A DNA stretch of 64,000 nt from Pseudomonas fluorescens (GCF_005938625.1 NZ_VCNJ01000042.1:1-64000); one strand, 5' to 3'. Shown: positions 33,522-43,057, counted from the stretch's first letter. Numbers and translations are program-made. The notes: a model not told the origin generated them from the sequence alone.

Positions 33522-35225
33522 ATGCAGGCGCAAGAGCCGTTGACCATCCTGATCGCCGAAGACAGCGCCGCCGATCGTTTATTGCTGTCGACCATCGTCC
33601 GCCGCCAGGGTCACGAAGTCCTGACGGCGGCCAACGGTGCCGAAGCGGTCGAGCTGTTTCGCCGGCAGTTACCTGATCTGGTGCTGATGGACGCAATGAT
33701 GCCGGTCATGGACGGCTTCGAAGCCGCGCGGCAGATCAAGGCGCTGGCGGGCGAGATGCTGGTGCCGATCATCTTTCTGACGTCGCTGACCGAAAGCGAA
33801 GCGCTGGCCCGTTGTCTGGAGGCCGGCGGCGACGACTTTCTGGCGAAGCCTTACAACCAGGTGATCCTCGCCGCCAAAATCAAGGCGATGGATCGCTTGC
33901 GCCGTTTGCAAGCGACCGTGCTGCAACAGCGCGACCTGATCGCTAAACATCATGATTACCTGCTCAACGAACAGCGCGTCGCCAAAGCGGTGTTCGATAA
34001 GGTTGCGCATTCCGGCTGCCTGAGTGCGCCTAACATCCGCTACCTGCAATCACCTTATGCGCTGTTCAACGGTGACCTGCTGCTGGCGGCCTACACGCCA
34101 GCGGGCGACATGCATGTGTTGCTGGGCGATTTCACCGGTCATGGTTTGCCGGCAGCGGTCGGGGCGATGCCCTTGGCCGAGGTGTTCTACGGCATGACCG
34201 CCAAGGGCTATGGTCTGGCTGAAACCCTGCGCGAGATGAACGCCAAGCTCAAGCGCATCCTGCCGGTGGACATGTTCTGCTGCGCCACGTTGCTGTGCCT
34301 GAGTTTTCAGCGACGCTCGGTCGAAGTGTGGAACGGCGGTATGCCTGACGGCTATCTGCATCGGATCGCCAGTGGTGAGCGTGTGCCGCTGGCGGCGCGG
34401 CATTTGCCGTTGGGCGTGCTGAGCGCGCAGGCGTTTGACGACTGTACGGAAGTGCATCCGATGGCCATCGGTGATCGTGTGTTCCTGTTGTCCGACGGGG
34501 TGATCGACACCAGCGATGCCAGCGATCAACTGTTCGGTGTCGAGCGTTTGCAGCAGGTGTTCGCCGCCAACCGCGAGCCGGATCGCTTGTTCGAGGACAT
34601 CGAGCAGGCATTGCGCGATTTCCGCGGAGAGGCCCGTGACGACGTGAGCATGGTCGAGGTCAGCCTGCTCGAACCGGCGCATGTCAAGCCGTCGGCGCCG
34701 GTGTATTCCGACAGCGGCCAGTCGTGCCCGCTCGACTGGTCGGTGAGTTTCGAATTCCGTGGTACCACACTAAAACGTTTCAATCCTTTGCCGTACCTGT
34801 TGCAGTTGCTGCTTGAGGTGCATGGGTTGCGGGCGCAGAGTGGTGCTTTGTACAGCGTGCTTGCCGAGTTGTATTCCAATGCCCTGGAGCATGGCGTACT
34901 CGGTCTGGATTCCAGCCTCAAACGCGATGCGGCGGGTTTCGCTCGCTACTATCAGCAGCGCAACGATCGTCTGGAGGCGTTGCAGGATGGTTTCGTGCGC
35001 GTGCATTTGCAGGTGCAACCACGAGGCAAGGGCGGTTGTCTGGTGATTCGGGTTGAGGACAGTGGCAAGGGTTTCGATGTGGCGCGAGTCATGGAGCGGC
35101 CGCTGGACGGTGTCCGTTTGTCGGGACGCGGCGTTAGTCTGGTCCGGCAATTGGGGCATAACGCTAGCTGGTCGGACGAAGGTCGTAGTGCCCGCGTAGA
35201 GTTTTCCTGGGAGGTTGAGGCATAA
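33522..35225 (+). CDS. hsbR: HsbR response regulator with PP2C phosphatase and HATPase domains
   Basis: 567 aa. Receiver domain 1-125 with Asp57 in LVLMDAMMPVMDG; a linker; a SpoIIE/PP2C-like phosphatase domain at about 180-390 (LLGDFTGHGLPAAVGAMP, LSDGVIDTSDASDQLFG, RDDVSMVEV); and a C-terminal anti-sigma kinase-like ATPase domain (LAELYSNALEHGVLG, VEDSGKGFD). Acts on HsbA phosphorylation under HptB control. TTG at 33513 overlapping the hsbA stop is an alternative start; I use the ATG at 33522. Confidence 0.9.
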   Translation: MQAQEPLTILIAEDSAADRLLLSTIVRRQGHEVLTAANGAEAVELFRRQLPDLVLMDAMMPVMDGFEAARQIKALAGEMLVPIIFLTSLTESEALARCLEAGGDDFLAKPYNQVILAAKIKAMDRLRRLQATVLQQRDLIAKHHDYLLNEQRVAKAVFDKVAHSGCLSAPNIRYLQSPYALFNGDLLLAAYTPAGDMHVLLGDFTGHGLPAAVGAMPLAEVFYGMTAKGYGLAETLREMNAKLKRILPVDMFCCATLLCLSFQRRSVEVWNGGMPDGYLHRIASGERVPLAARHLPLGVLSAQAFDDCTEVHPMAIGDRVFLLSDGVIDTSDASDQLFGVERLQQVFAANREPDRLFEDIEQALRDFRGEARDDVSMVEVSLLEPAHVKPSAPVYSDSGQSCPLDWSVSFEFRGTTLKRFNPLPYLLQLLLEVHGLRAQSGALYSVLAELYSNALEHGVLGLDSSLKRDAAGFARYYQQRNDRLEALQDGFVRVHLQVQPRGKGGCLVIRVEDSGKGFDVARVMERPLDGVRLSGRGVSLVRQLGHNASWSDEGRSARVEFSWEVEA

Positions 35226-35256
35226 TTCGCGCAATTCTTGATCAAGGAGTGAACAA

Positions 35257-35604
35257 GTGGCTGACAAACATATTGATCGCGAGGCGCTGAGCGTACTGCG
35301 CGAAGTCATGGAGGAGGGTTATCCGGAGCTTCTGGATACCTTTCTGACGGATTCCGAAAGTCGCTTGGGCGAGTTGCAAAAAACAGCGGATGCCAAGGTG
35401 TTGTCGGAAGTTGCCCATAGTTTCAAGGGCAGCGCCAGCAACATGGGAGCTGTCCGCTTGGCGGCGCTCTGCCAGGAGCTCGAATCGGACGCCAAAGACA
35501 AGAGCCCGGCGGAAATAGTCAAACTGGTCGCTGAGATCAGTGGCGAATTTGCTGAAGTTCGCCCGGTTTACGAAAGCGAAAAACATCCCGCTCACACGCA
35601 CTGA
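35257..35604 (+). CDS. hptB: Histidine phosphotransfer protein HptB
   Basis: 115 aa Hpt domain with phospho-acceptor His54 in AHSFKGSASNMGA. Relays phosphate from RetS-type and other hybrid kinases to HsbR. GTG start at 35257 with AAGGAG seven bases upstream. Completes the hsbA-hsbR-hptB module, which sits between fliJ and fliK. Confidence 0.93.
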   Translation: MADKHIDREALSVLREVMEEGYPELLDTFLTDSESRLGELQKTADAKVLSEVAHSFKGSASNMGAVRLAALCQELESDAKDKSPAEIVKLVAEISGEFAEVRPVYESEKHPAHTH

Positions 35605-35611
35605 TCCCGCC

Positions 35612-35638
35612 GTCCGGCGCTTTTCTCAAGCGCCGGAC
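35612..35638 (+). other. Strong hairpin after hptB without a T run
   Basis: GTCCGGCGCTT (35612-35622) and AAGCGCCGGAC (35628-35638) pair perfectly over 11 bp with a five-base loop. AAAAC follows, so it is not a classical terminator. It ends six bases before the fliK sigma54 promoter. Confidence 0.6.
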
Positions 35639-35643
35639 AAAAC

Positions 35644-35658
35644 TGGCCCGGCACTTGC
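35644..35658 (+). promoter_or_regulatory. Sigma54 promoter of fliK
   Basis: TGGCCCGGCACTTGC matches TGGC-N-C-N5-TTGC with one deviation, GG and GC ten bases apart, followed by A. It is 51 bases before the fliK ATG. Confidence 0.85.
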
Positions 35659-35708
35659 ATTTATCTCCGCAACTGTACCTACGATTCCAGTGCAGCGGAG
35701 ACCGTTTC

Positions 35709-37076
35709 ATGCCTGCGACCCCCAACATCCTTCTTCAGAGTGCCGCTCAGGCCAAGGCGCAAGCCGCCTCGGCCAAAGCGTCGGCCATGGCCGTCGATAC
35801 CGGGGATAAAGCCTCTAGCTTCGCCAAAGTGTTCGCCGATCAGGGGTCGAGCAAGCCTGTCGCCAGCGCTGACAATTCGCCCAAGTCGTCGCGTGACAAG
35901 GTCGCTGACAACAGCGGCAAAAAGGATCTCGGCAAGGATCAGTCTGCCGCTGCGCAACCGGCGGTTGCCGATAGCGGCAACGGCTTGCCTGCCGACAAAA
36001 CCGCAGCGACCGATGACACCACCGCCAGCAGCGACGACGGCAAGGACACTTCCCAGACGCCAGTGGTGGATGCTGCGCCGGTTGACCCGACACTTGATCC
36101 GGCATTGGCCACGGCTGTGCAGCCTGTGGTGACGGCGCCTGTGGTGCCCGCTCCGGCTGTAACCCCTGCGCAGCCTGAAGCCGAAACTCCTGCGCTCGCC
36201 GCATTGCCGGGTATGGTCAAAGATCCGGCACCAGCCACCGGCAGCGATTTCGACCCTTCGGCCGATCCGCTCGACTCGATGCCGGCCGTGCGCATGGCGA
36301 TGGAGCAGGGCGGGCACATTTCTGCCGCCAGTCAGGCGCAACCGAAGGCTTCGCCGGCTCAGGCTCAGGCCGACGGCGAATTGACTGCCGCCCAAAACTT
36401 CGCCGCCGGCATGGCGAGCATGCTCGACGTGCAAGCCGACAAGGACAGCACTAGCCAAGGTGGCGACAAAGCCTTCAGCGGCTTGATCGACGACGGCCTC
36501 AAAGATCTCAAGACAGCCACCAGCGATACGCGCGTGGACGACTTCGCCAACCGTCTGGCGGCACTGACTCAAGCCGCCACGCCTAAGACCGCGAACGCGG
36601 TGCCGGTGAATCAGCCGATCGCCATGCACCAGAGTGGCTGGACCGAAGAAGTGGTCAACCGCGTCATGTATCTGTCGAGCGCCAACCTGAAGGCGGCGGA
36701 CATTCAGTTGCAACCAGCCGAACTGGGTCGTCTGGACATTCGCGTGAACATGGTCCCGGATCAACAGACCCAAGTGACCTTCATGAGTGCGCATCCAAGT
36801 GTGCGAGAAGCGCTGGACGGCCAGATGCATCGTCTGCGCGAGATGTTTAACCAGCAGGGCATGGGCCAGGTCGACGTCAATGTCTCCGACCAGAGCCGTG
36901 GCTGGCAGGGTCAGCAGGGTCAGGAACAGGCGCAGCAGGGCCAGAGTGGCCGCACCAGCGCTGCCGGCGGTCGCCTCGATTCGGCGGATGAAGAATTGGC
37001 GCCTGCCGCCATTGCTGAAACCGCTGCGCAAACCACCAGCGTGATCGGCAGCAGCGCGGTCGACTATTACGCCTGA
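35709..37076 (+). CDS. fliK: Flagellar hook-length control protein FliK
   Basis: 455 aa. A long low-complexity N-terminal half rich in Ala, Pro, Asp, Ser and Thr (molecular ruler) leads to the C-terminal hook-length domain (about 315-420): LQLQPAELGRLDIRVNM with the LxPxxLGxl signature, then VREALDGQMHRLREMF and a Gln-rich segment. Interacts with FlhB to switch export from hook to filament. ATG at 35709 chosen after CGGAGA; the frame is open further upstream through the promoter. Confidence 0.93.
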   Translation: MPATPNILLQSAAQAKAQAASAKASAMAVDTGDKASSFAKVFADQGSSKPVASADNSPKSSRDKVADNSGKKDLGKDQSAAAQPAVADSGNGLPADKTAATDDTTASSDDGKDTSQTPVVDAAPVDPTLDPALATAVQPVVTAPVVPAPAVTPAQPEAETPALAALPGMVKDPAPATGSDFDPSADPLDSMPAVRMAMEQGGHISAASQAQPKASPAQAQADGELTAAQNFAAGMASMLDVQADKDSTSQGGDKAFSGLIDDGLKDLKTATSDTRVDDFANRLAALTQAATPKTANAVPVNQPIAMHQSGWTEEVVNRVMYLSSANLKAADIQLQPAELGRLDIRVNMVPDQQTQVTFMSAHPSVREALDGQMHRLREMFNQQGMGQVDVNVSDQSRGWQGQQGQEQAQQGQSGRTSAAGGRLDSADEELAPAAIAETAAQTTSVIGSSAVDYYA

Positions 37077-37430
37077 TCAAATCAAGAGCCCCTCACCCTA
37101 GCCCTCCCGAAACGTCGGACCGCCCGGAGGGAGAGGGGACTGATTGGGGGATGCTCGCGAAGTACGCCGACCGCACGCTTCGGCAGTGAATCCATAATCG
37201 ACTCGGTGTATCAGGTCGATGTTTCACGACAGAACTCCTCACGCTAGCCCTCTCCCGGAGGGAGAGGGGACTGATTGGAGGATGCTTGCGAAGTACGCCG
37301 CCCGGATACTTCTGCTGTAAATCCATAATCGACTCGGTATTTCAGGTCGGCGTATCACGACAAAGCAACTCACCCCAGCCCTCTCCCTCCGGGAGAGGGC
37401 TGGGGTGAGGGTGCCTTTGACTTTAGCGTT
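37077..37430. repeat. Intergenic repeat cluster before fliL, related to the 111-bp repeats
   Basis: No gene. Three related blocks begin near 37090, 37229 and 37369, about 140 apart, each with CTCAC-C-CTAGCCCTC and a GGGAGAGGGGACTGATTGG-type palindrome; between them AAGTACGCCG and ATCGACTCGGT recur. These are the reverse complement of the elements at 255-625. The first block carries an extra insert inside its palindrome. The last block (37369-37416) is a near-perfect inverted repeat. Confidence 0.85.
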
Positions 37431-37453
37431 GTCTCCACTACCACCGACACTTC

Positions 37454-37468
37454 TGGCATAACACTTGC
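37454..37468 (+). promoter_or_regulatory. Sigma54 promoter of the fliL operon
   Basis: TGGCATAACACTTGC has the correct GG-N10-GC spacing and deviates from TGGCAC-N5-TTGC at one base. It lies 51 bases before the fliL ATG, just right of the repeat cluster. Confidence 0.82.
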
Positions 37469-37519
37469 TCTTGCCTTGGCGTGCGACTGTGAAAACCCGA
37501 ATAGTGACGGATTATTGGC

Positions 37520-38023
37520 ATGGCGAAGAGCGAAACAGCAGCAGTGAAAGACCCCGCAACCAAAGGCAAACTCAAGCTGATCATTGTGATCGTGCTGGCG
37601 TTGCTGTTGGCCATTGGTGCATCCGTGGGAGCGACCTGGTTCTTCATGCACAGTGCCCAGAGCAAACCTGCCGAGGCCGCTGATGCAGCGCCTGTCGGCA
37701 AACAACCGGCGATTTTCGAGCCGATGGCGCCAGCCTTCGTTGCCAACTACAACCAGAACGGCCGTCAGCGCTATATGCAGGTGAGCATCACCATGCTGGC
37801 GCGCAATCAGGCCGATCTGGAAGCGCTCAAAGTGCACATGCCGGTGATCCGCAACAACCTGGTGATGCTCTTCTCCGGTCAGGATTTCGCCACTTTGGCG
37901 ACCCCGGTCGGCCAAGAGATGTTGCGCCAGAAGGCCACAGCCAGCGTCCAGGAAGTGGCGCAGAAAGAGCTGGGCAAAGTGGTGATCGAACAGTTGCTTT
38001 TCACTAATTTCGTACTGCAGTAG
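37520..38023 (+). CDS. fliL: Flagellar basal body-associated protein FliL
   Basis: 167 aa single-pass inner membrane protein: short cytoplasmic N-terminus, membrane segment at about 18-40 (LKLIIVIVLALLLAIGASVG), periplasmic domain with FVANYNQNGRQRYMQVSI. Supports stator function. No strong ribosome binding site is visible. Starts the fliLMNOPQR-flhB operon. Confidence 0.95.
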   Translation: MAKSETAAVKDPATKGKLKLIIVIVLALLLAIGASVGATWFFMHSAQSKPAEAADAAPVGKQPAIFEPMAPAFVANYNQNGRQRYMQVSITMLARNQADLEALKVHMPVIRNNLVMLFSGQDFATLATPVGQEMLRQKATASVQEVAQKELGKVVIEQLLFTNFVLQ

Positions 38024-38032
38024 GAACACGAC

Positions 38033-39001
38033 ATGGCCGTGCAGGATCTGCTGTCCCAGGATGAAATCGACGCGCTGTTGCATGGCGTCGACGATGGTCT
38101 GGTACAGACCGATAACGCTGCCGAACCCGGCAGTGTCAAAAGCTACGACCTGACCAGCCAGGATCGCATCGTCCGTGGACGCATGCCGACTCTGGAAATG
38201 ATCAACGAGCGTTTTGCCCGCTACACCCGCATCAGCATGTTCAACATGCTGCGCCGCTCGGCGGACGTTGCCGTCGGTGGCGTGCAGGTGATGAAGTTCG
38301 GCGAATACGTGCACTCGCTGTACGTACCGACCAGCCTCAACCTGGTCAAGATCAAACCGTTGCGCGGCACCGCGCTGTTCATCCTCGACGCCAAACTGGT
38401 GTTCAAACTGGTGGACAACTTCTTCGGCGGTGACGGCCGTCACGCCAAGATTGAAGGGCGTGAATTCACCCCGACCGAACTGCGTGTGGTGCGCATGGTG
38501 CTGGAGCAGGCCTTCGTCGATTTGAAGGAGGCCTGGCAGGCAATCATGGAAGTCAATTTCGAGTACATCAACTCGGAAGTGAACCCGGCCATGGCCAACA
38601 TCGTCGGCCCGAGCGAAGCGATCGTGGTCTCCACCTTCCACATCGAACTCGATGGCGGTGGCGGCGATCTGCACGTGACCATGCCGTACTCGATGATCGA
38701 ACCGGTGCGCGAAATGCTCGACGCCGGTTTCCAGTCCGACCTCGACGATCAGGACGAGCGCTGGGTCAATGCCCTGCGCCAGGACGTGCTCGATGTCGAC
38801 GTGCCGATCGGTGCCACCGTCGCTCGCCGCCAGTTGAAGCTGCGCGACATCCTCCACATGCAGCCGGGGGATGTGATCCCGGTCGAGATGCCGGAAGAAA
38901 TGATCATGCGCGCCAACGGCGTGCCGGCCTTCAAGGTCAAGATGGGCTCGCACAAAGGCAACCTCGCGTTGCAGGTAATCGAGCCGATCGAGCGACGCTG
39001 A
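38033..39001 (+). CDS. fliM: Flagellar motor switch protein FliM
   Basis: 322 aa. The CheY-P binding peptide LSQDEIDALL occupies residues 7-16; the CheC-like middle domain and the C-terminal SpoA domain follow (QPGDVIPVEMPEE). Part of the C-ring with FliG and FliN. Confidence 0.97.
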   Translation: MAVQDLLSQDEIDALLHGVDDGLVQTDNAAEPGSVKSYDLTSQDRIVRGRMPTLEMINERFARYTRISMFNMLRRSADVAVGGVQVMKFGEYVHSLYVPTSLNLVKIKPLRGTALFILDAKLVFKLVDNFFGGDGRHAKIEGREFTPTELRVVRMVLEQAFVDLKEAWQAIMEVNFEYINSEVNPAMANIVGPSEAIVVSTFHIELDGGGGDLHVTMPYSMIEPVREMLDAGFQSDLDDQDERWVNALRQDVLDVDVPIGATVARRQLKLRDILHMQPGDVIPVEMPEEMIMRANGVPAFKVKMGSHKGNLALQVIEPIERR

Positions 39002-39058
39002 AGCGGCGCTCCAACCCCCCAAGCATTTAACTGAATTTTTGCCCGCCGAGGACAAATG

Positions 39059-39508
39059 ATGAACGACGATATGAACGCCCAGGACGACCAGGCACTGGCT
39101 GACGAATGGGCTGCGGCCCTGGAAGAAACCGGTGATGGTCAAGCTGACATCGACGCCCTGCTGGCCGCCGACGCAGCCAGCGGCTCGCGTCTGCCGATGG
39201 AAGAATTCGGCAGCGTGCCGAAGAACAACGATCCGGTGACCCTCGACGGCCCGAACCTGGACGTGATCCTCGACATCCCGGTCTCGATCTCGATGGAAGT
39301 GGGCAGCACCGACATCAACATCCGCAACCTGCTGCAACTCAACCAAGGGTCGGTGATCGAGCTTGACCGTCTGGCCGGTGAGCCGCTGGACGTGCTGGTC
39401 AACGGCACCTTGATCGCGCACGGAGAAGTGGTAGTGGTCAACGAAAAGTTCGGCATCCGCCTGACCGACGTGATCAGCCCAAGCGAACGCATCAAGAAGC
39501 TGCGCTGA
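39059..39508 (+). CDS. fliN: Flagellar motor switch protein FliN
   Basis: 149 aa. An acidic N-terminal extension (about 1-70) precedes the SpoA domain (LDVILDIPVSISMEVGS, NLLQLNQGSVIELDRLAGEPLDVLVNG). Two adjacent ATG codons at 39056 and 39059; the second has better spacing from GAGGA. C-ring and export-platform docking role. fliO begins on the base after its stop. Confidence 0.96.
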   Translation: MNDDMNAQDDQALADEWAAALEETGDGQADIDALLAADAASGSRLPMEEFGSVPKNNDPVTLDGPNLDVILDIPVSISMEVGSTDINIRNLLQLNQGSVIELDRLAGEPLDVLVNGTLIAHGEVVVVNEKFGIRLTDVISPSERIKKLR

Positions 39509-39961
39509 GTGAAACGGTTTCTCTGGGCTTTGCTGGCATTGCCATTGAGCGTGCTGGCCGCCGAACCGTCGACCGCCACCACCGTGCCTGCCGCCACCGC
39601 GCCGATGGTCAGCAGCGGCGTGGCCGGGCAACTGACGCAACTGGTGTTCGGCCTGCTGCTGGTGCTGGGGTTGATCTTCTTCCTCGCCTGGCTGTTGCGC
39701 CGCGTGCAGCAGGCAGGTCCGGCCGGCAAGGGCCAGGTGATCGAGCTGATCGGTTCGCGCGCGCTCGGGCCGCGTGATCGGTTGATGCTGGTGCAGGTCG
39801 GCAATGAGCAGATTCTGCTCGGCCTGAGCCCCGGCACGATCACCGCGCTGCATGTGCTCAAGGAGCCGGTTGAAGTACCCAGTGCCAGTGAGAAAGCGAC
39901 GCCGGAATTTGCCCAGCATCTGCTGAAGATTCTCGGCAAGGATCAGAAGGATAAGAAGTAA
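39509..39961 (+). CDS. fliO: Flagellar biosynthesis protein FliO
   Basis: 150 aa. N-terminal signal-like segment (FLWALLALPLSVLAAEP), one membrane helix at about 37-65 (QLVFGLLLVLGLIFFLAWLL) and a cytoplasmic tail with IELIGSRALGPRDRLMLVQVG. GTG start directly after the fliN stop. Assists FliP assembly in the export gate. Confidence 0.92.
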   Translation: MKRFLWALLALPLSVLAAEPSTATTVPAATAPMVSSGVAGQLTQLVFGLLLVLGLIFFLAWLLRRVQQAGPAGKGQVIELIGSRALGPRDRLMLVQVGNEQILLGLSPGTITALHVLKEPVEVPSASEKATPEFAQHLLKILGKDQKDKK

Positions 39962-40719
39962 TGGGTGCGTTACGCATCGTCTTGACGCTGGCCCTGATGC
40001 TGGCCGCGCCGCTGGCGTTCGCCGCCGATCCGTTGTCGATCCCGGCGATCACGCTGGGCACCAACGCCGATGGCGCGCAGGAGTATTCGGTCAGTCTGCA
40101 GATCCTGCTGATCATGACCGCCCTGAGCTTCATTCCGGCGGCCGTGATTCTGATGACCAGTTTCACCCGGATCATCATTGTCTTCTCGATCCTGCGTCAG
40201 GCCCTCGGCCTGCAACAGACGCCGTCGAACCAGATCCTCACCGGCATGGCGCTGTTTCTGACCATGTTCATCATGGCCCCGGTGTTCGACCGGGTGAACA
40301 ACGATGCCCTGCAACCGTATCTGGCGGAAAAACTCACCGCTCAGCAAGCGGTAGAAAAAGCCCAGGTGCCGATCAAGGACTTCATGCTCGCCCAGACCCG
40401 CACCAGTGATCTGGAGCTGTTCATGCGTTTGTCCAAGCGCACCGACATCGCCACGCCGGATCAGGCACCGCTGACCATTCTGGTGCCCGCGTTCGTCACC
40501 TCCGAACTTAAAACCGCGTTCCAGATCGGCTTCATGATCTTCATTCCGTTCCTGATCATCGACCTCGTCGTGGCCAGTGTGCTGATGGCGATGGGTATGA
40601 TGATGCTCTCGCCGCTGATCATCTCGCTGCCGTTCAAGATCATGCTGTTCGTGCTGGTGGATGGTTGGGCGCTGATCATCGGCACCCTGGCCAGCAGTTT
40701 CGGAGGTGTCTCGCCATGA
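39961..40719 (+). CDS. fliP: Flagellar export gate protein FliP
   Basis: 252 aa. Cleavable-type signal peptide (VLTLALMLAAPLAFAADP) then four membrane helices; FIPAAVILMTSFTRIIIV and QTPSNQILTGMALFLT are family signatures. Core of the export gate. TAATG overlap with fliO and ATGA overlap with fliQ. Confidence 0.97.
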   Translation: MGALRIVLTLALMLAAPLAFAADPLSIPAITLGTNADGAQEYSVSLQILLIMTALSFIPAAVILMTSFTRIIIVFSILRQALGLQQTPSNQILTGMALFLTMFIMAPVFDRVNNDALQPYLAEKLTAQQAVEKAQVPIKDFMLAQTRTSDLELFMRLSKRTDIATPDQAPLTILVPAFVTSELKTAFQIGFMIFIPFLIIDLVVASVLMAMGMMMLSPLIISLPFKIMLFVLVDGWALIIGTLASSFGGVSP

Positions 40720-40985
40720 CGCCGGAAGTTGCGGTCGATATCTTTCGTGAAGCCCTTTGGCTGACCACATTGATGGTCGCGATTCTGGTGGTGCCGAGCC
40801 TGTTGGTCGGCTTGCTGGTGGCGATGTTCCAGGCTGCCACGCAGATCAACGAACAGACGTTGAGCTTCCTGCCGCGTCTGCTGGTGATGCTGGTGACGTT
40901 GATCGTCGCCGGCCCATGGATCGTGCAGACCTTCATGGAATACATCATTCAGTTGTACAAAAACATCCCGATGGTCATCGGCTAA
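40716..40985 (+). CDS. fliQ: Flagellar export gate protein FliQ
   Basis: 89 aa with two membrane helices. Begins MTPEVAVDIFREALWLT; ALLVAMFQAATQINEQTLSFLP-type sequence follows. ATG at 40716 after CGGAGG. Standard length. Confidence 0.97.
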   Translation: MTPEVAVDIFREALWLTTLMVAILVVPSLLVGLLVAMFQAATQINEQTLSFLPRLLVMLVTLIVAGPWIVQTFMEYIIQLYKNIPMVIG

Positions 40986-40988
40986 GCC

Positions 40989-41774
40989 ATGCAATCGCTG
41001 CTTCAGCTGACCGACACCCAGATCAGTTCCTGGGTGGCGTCGTTCATGTTGCCGCTGTTTCGCGTGGCGTCGATGCTGATGGTCATGCCGGTGTTCGGCA
41101 CCACGCTGGTGTCACGGCGGATCCGCCTGTATTTCGCCGTGGCGATCACCGTGTGCATTGCCCCGAGCCTGCCGCCGATGCCGGCGGTCAGTCCGCTGGA
41201 TCTGAGTGGCTTGATGTTGATTGCCGAACAGATCCTCGTCGGTGCGGTGCTCGGTTTTTCCCTGCAACTGTTTTTCCAGGCGTTTGCCGTGGCCGGGCAG
41301 ATTGTCGCGATCCAGATGGGCATGGGTTTCGCCTCGATGGTCGATCCGGCTAACGGTGTGTCGGTGGCGGTGATCGGGCAGTTCTTCACCATGCTGGTGA
41401 CGCTGTTGTTCCTGTCGATGAACGGCCACCTGGTGGTGTTCGAAGTGCTCACCGAAAGCTTCACCACGCTACCGGTCGGCAGCGGTCTGATGACTGCCCA
41501 TTACTGGGAGCTGGCCGGCAAACTCGGCTGGGTCCTTGGTGCGGCGTTGCTGCTGGTATTGCCGGCGGTCACCGCGCTGCTGGTGGTCAACATCGCGTTT
41601 GGCGTGATGACCCGCGCGGCGCCACAACTGAACATTTTCTCCATCGGTTTTCCGCTGACCCTGGTGCTCGGGCTGTTCATCGTCTGGGTCGGTCTGGCGG
41701 ACATTCTCAATCAGTACCAGCCGCTAGCCACCGAGGCCTTGCAGTTGTTACGCGAACTGGCACGGGCGCGCTGA
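40989..41774 (+). CDS. fliR: Flagellar export gate protein FliR
   Basis: 261 aa with six predicted membrane segments; FMLPLFRVASMLMVMPVFG at the N-terminus and VAIQMGMGFASMVDPANG centrally are typical. Completes the FliPQR gate; flhB starts three bases downstream. Confidence 0.97.
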   Translation: MQSLLQLTDTQISSWVASFMLPLFRVASMLMVMPVFGTTLVSRRIRLYFAVAITVCIAPSLPPMPAVSPLDLSGLMLIAEQILVGAVLGFSLQLFFQAFAVAGQIVAIQMGMGFASMVDPANGVSVAVIGQFFTMLVTLLFLSMNGHLVVFEVLTESFTTLPVGSGLMTAHYWELAGKLGWVLGAALLLVLPAVTALLVVNIAFGVMTRAAPQLNIFSIGFPLTLVLGLFIVWVGLADILNQYQPLATEALQLLRELARAR

Positions 41775-41777
41775 GTC

Positions 41778-42917
41778 ATGGCAGAGAGCGAAAGCGGTCA
41801 GGACAAAACAGAAGACCCCACGGACAAACGCAAAAAAGACTCCCGTGAGAAGGGCGAGATCGCCCGTTCCAAAGAACTCAATACCCTTGCCGTAATGATG
41901 GCCGGCGCCGGTGCGCTGCTGGTGTTTGGCGGCATGCTGGCCGAAGACCTGATGGAACTGATGCGCCTGAACTTCACGCTGTCGCGCGAAGTGATCATGG
42001 ATCAGGGCTCCATGGGCGCATTTCTATTGCAGTCGGGCCAGATGGCGCTGCTGGCGATCCAGCCGATCATGATCACGCTGTTGCTCGCGGCGCTGATCGG
42101 GCCGATCTCTCTCGGCGGCTGGCTGTTCGCCGCAGGCTCCATGGCGCCCAAGTTCAGCCGGATGAACCCGGCGGCAGGCCTGAAGCGGATGTTCTCGTTC
42201 AAGGCTGTGGTCGAACTGCTCAAGGCCCTGGCCAAGTTCCTGATCACACTGGGTGTGGCGTTGGCAGTGTTGTCGGCGGACGTCGATGACTTTTTGCGTA
42301 TCGCCCACGAGCCGCTGGAGATGGCGATTATCCACAGCGTCACGCTGGTCGGCTGGAGCACCTTGTGGCTGGCGTGCGGCCTGATCATCATCGCCGCCGT
42401 CGACGTGCCGGTACAACTCTGGGAAGCGCACAAGAAACTGCTGATGACCAAGCAGGAAGTGCGCGACGAGCACAAGGATCAGGAGGGTCGCCCGGAAGTC
42501 AAACAGCGCATCCGCCAGACCCAGCGCGAAATGTCCCAACGCCGCATGATGGCGGCGATTCCCGACGCCGACGTGGTCATCACCAACCCGACCCACTACG
42601 CCGTGGCACTCAAGTACGACTCGGAGAAGGGCGGCGCGCCGATGCTGATCGCCAAGGGCAGCGACTTCCTCGCGCTGAAAATCCGCGAAATCGCCGTGGC
42701 CAACAACGTCATGCTCCTCGAATCGCCGGGGCTGGCGCGCTCGATCTACTACTCCACTGAGCTCGACCAGGAAATCCCCGGTGGGCTGTATCTGGCGGTT
42801 GCGCAGGTCTTGGCCTACGTCTACCAGATCCGCCAGTACCGCGCGGGCAAGGGCAAGCGTCCGGATCCGCTCAAGGACGACTTGCCGATTCCGCCGGATC
42901 TGCGGCGTGATTCTTGA
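41778..42917 (+). CDS. flhB: Flagellar export switch protein FlhB
   Basis: 379 aa. Basic N-terminus (EDPTDKRKKDSREKGEIARS), four membrane helices, then the cytoplasmic autocleavage domain with NPTH at 270-273. Its cleavage switches specificity under FliK. Ends the operon; a minus-strand stand-alone paralogue of its C-terminal domain lies at 58985. Confidence 0.97.
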   Translation: MAESESGQDKTEDPTDKRKKDSREKGEIARSKELNTLAVMMAGAGALLVFGGMLAEDLMELMRLNFTLSREVIMDQGSMGAFLLQSGQMALLAIQPIMITLLLAALIGPISLGGWLFAAGSMAPKFSRMNPAAGLKRMFSFKAVVELLKALAKFLITLGVALAVLSADVDDFLRIAHEPLEMAIIHSVTLVGWSTLWLACGLIIIAAVDVPVQLWEAHKKLLMTKQEVRDEHKDQEGRPEVKQRIRQTQREMSQRRMMAAIPDADVVITNPTHYAVALKYDSEKGGAPMLIAKGSDFLALKIREIAVANNVMLLESPGLARSIYYSTELDQEIPGGLYLAVAQVLAYVYQIRQYRAGKGKRPDPLKDDLPIPPDLRRDS

Positions 42918-43057
42918 CGGTGCTGTGCAGCCATTGGTCTGAGATCTCCCTTTACTGTCAACTCTGACAGGTGCGCTTCCCGTGATTTTGCAGTTTGATG
43001 CAAGGTGGCGCCGCCTACGTGGCGCGGTCAGGCGAGCGAGTGCAAGGGAGCACGACA

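Noticed and set aside
35612..35638. Hairpin after hptB as a rho-independent terminator
   Set aside because: Strong stem but followed by AAAAC on the plus strand, and no T run on the minus strand either.
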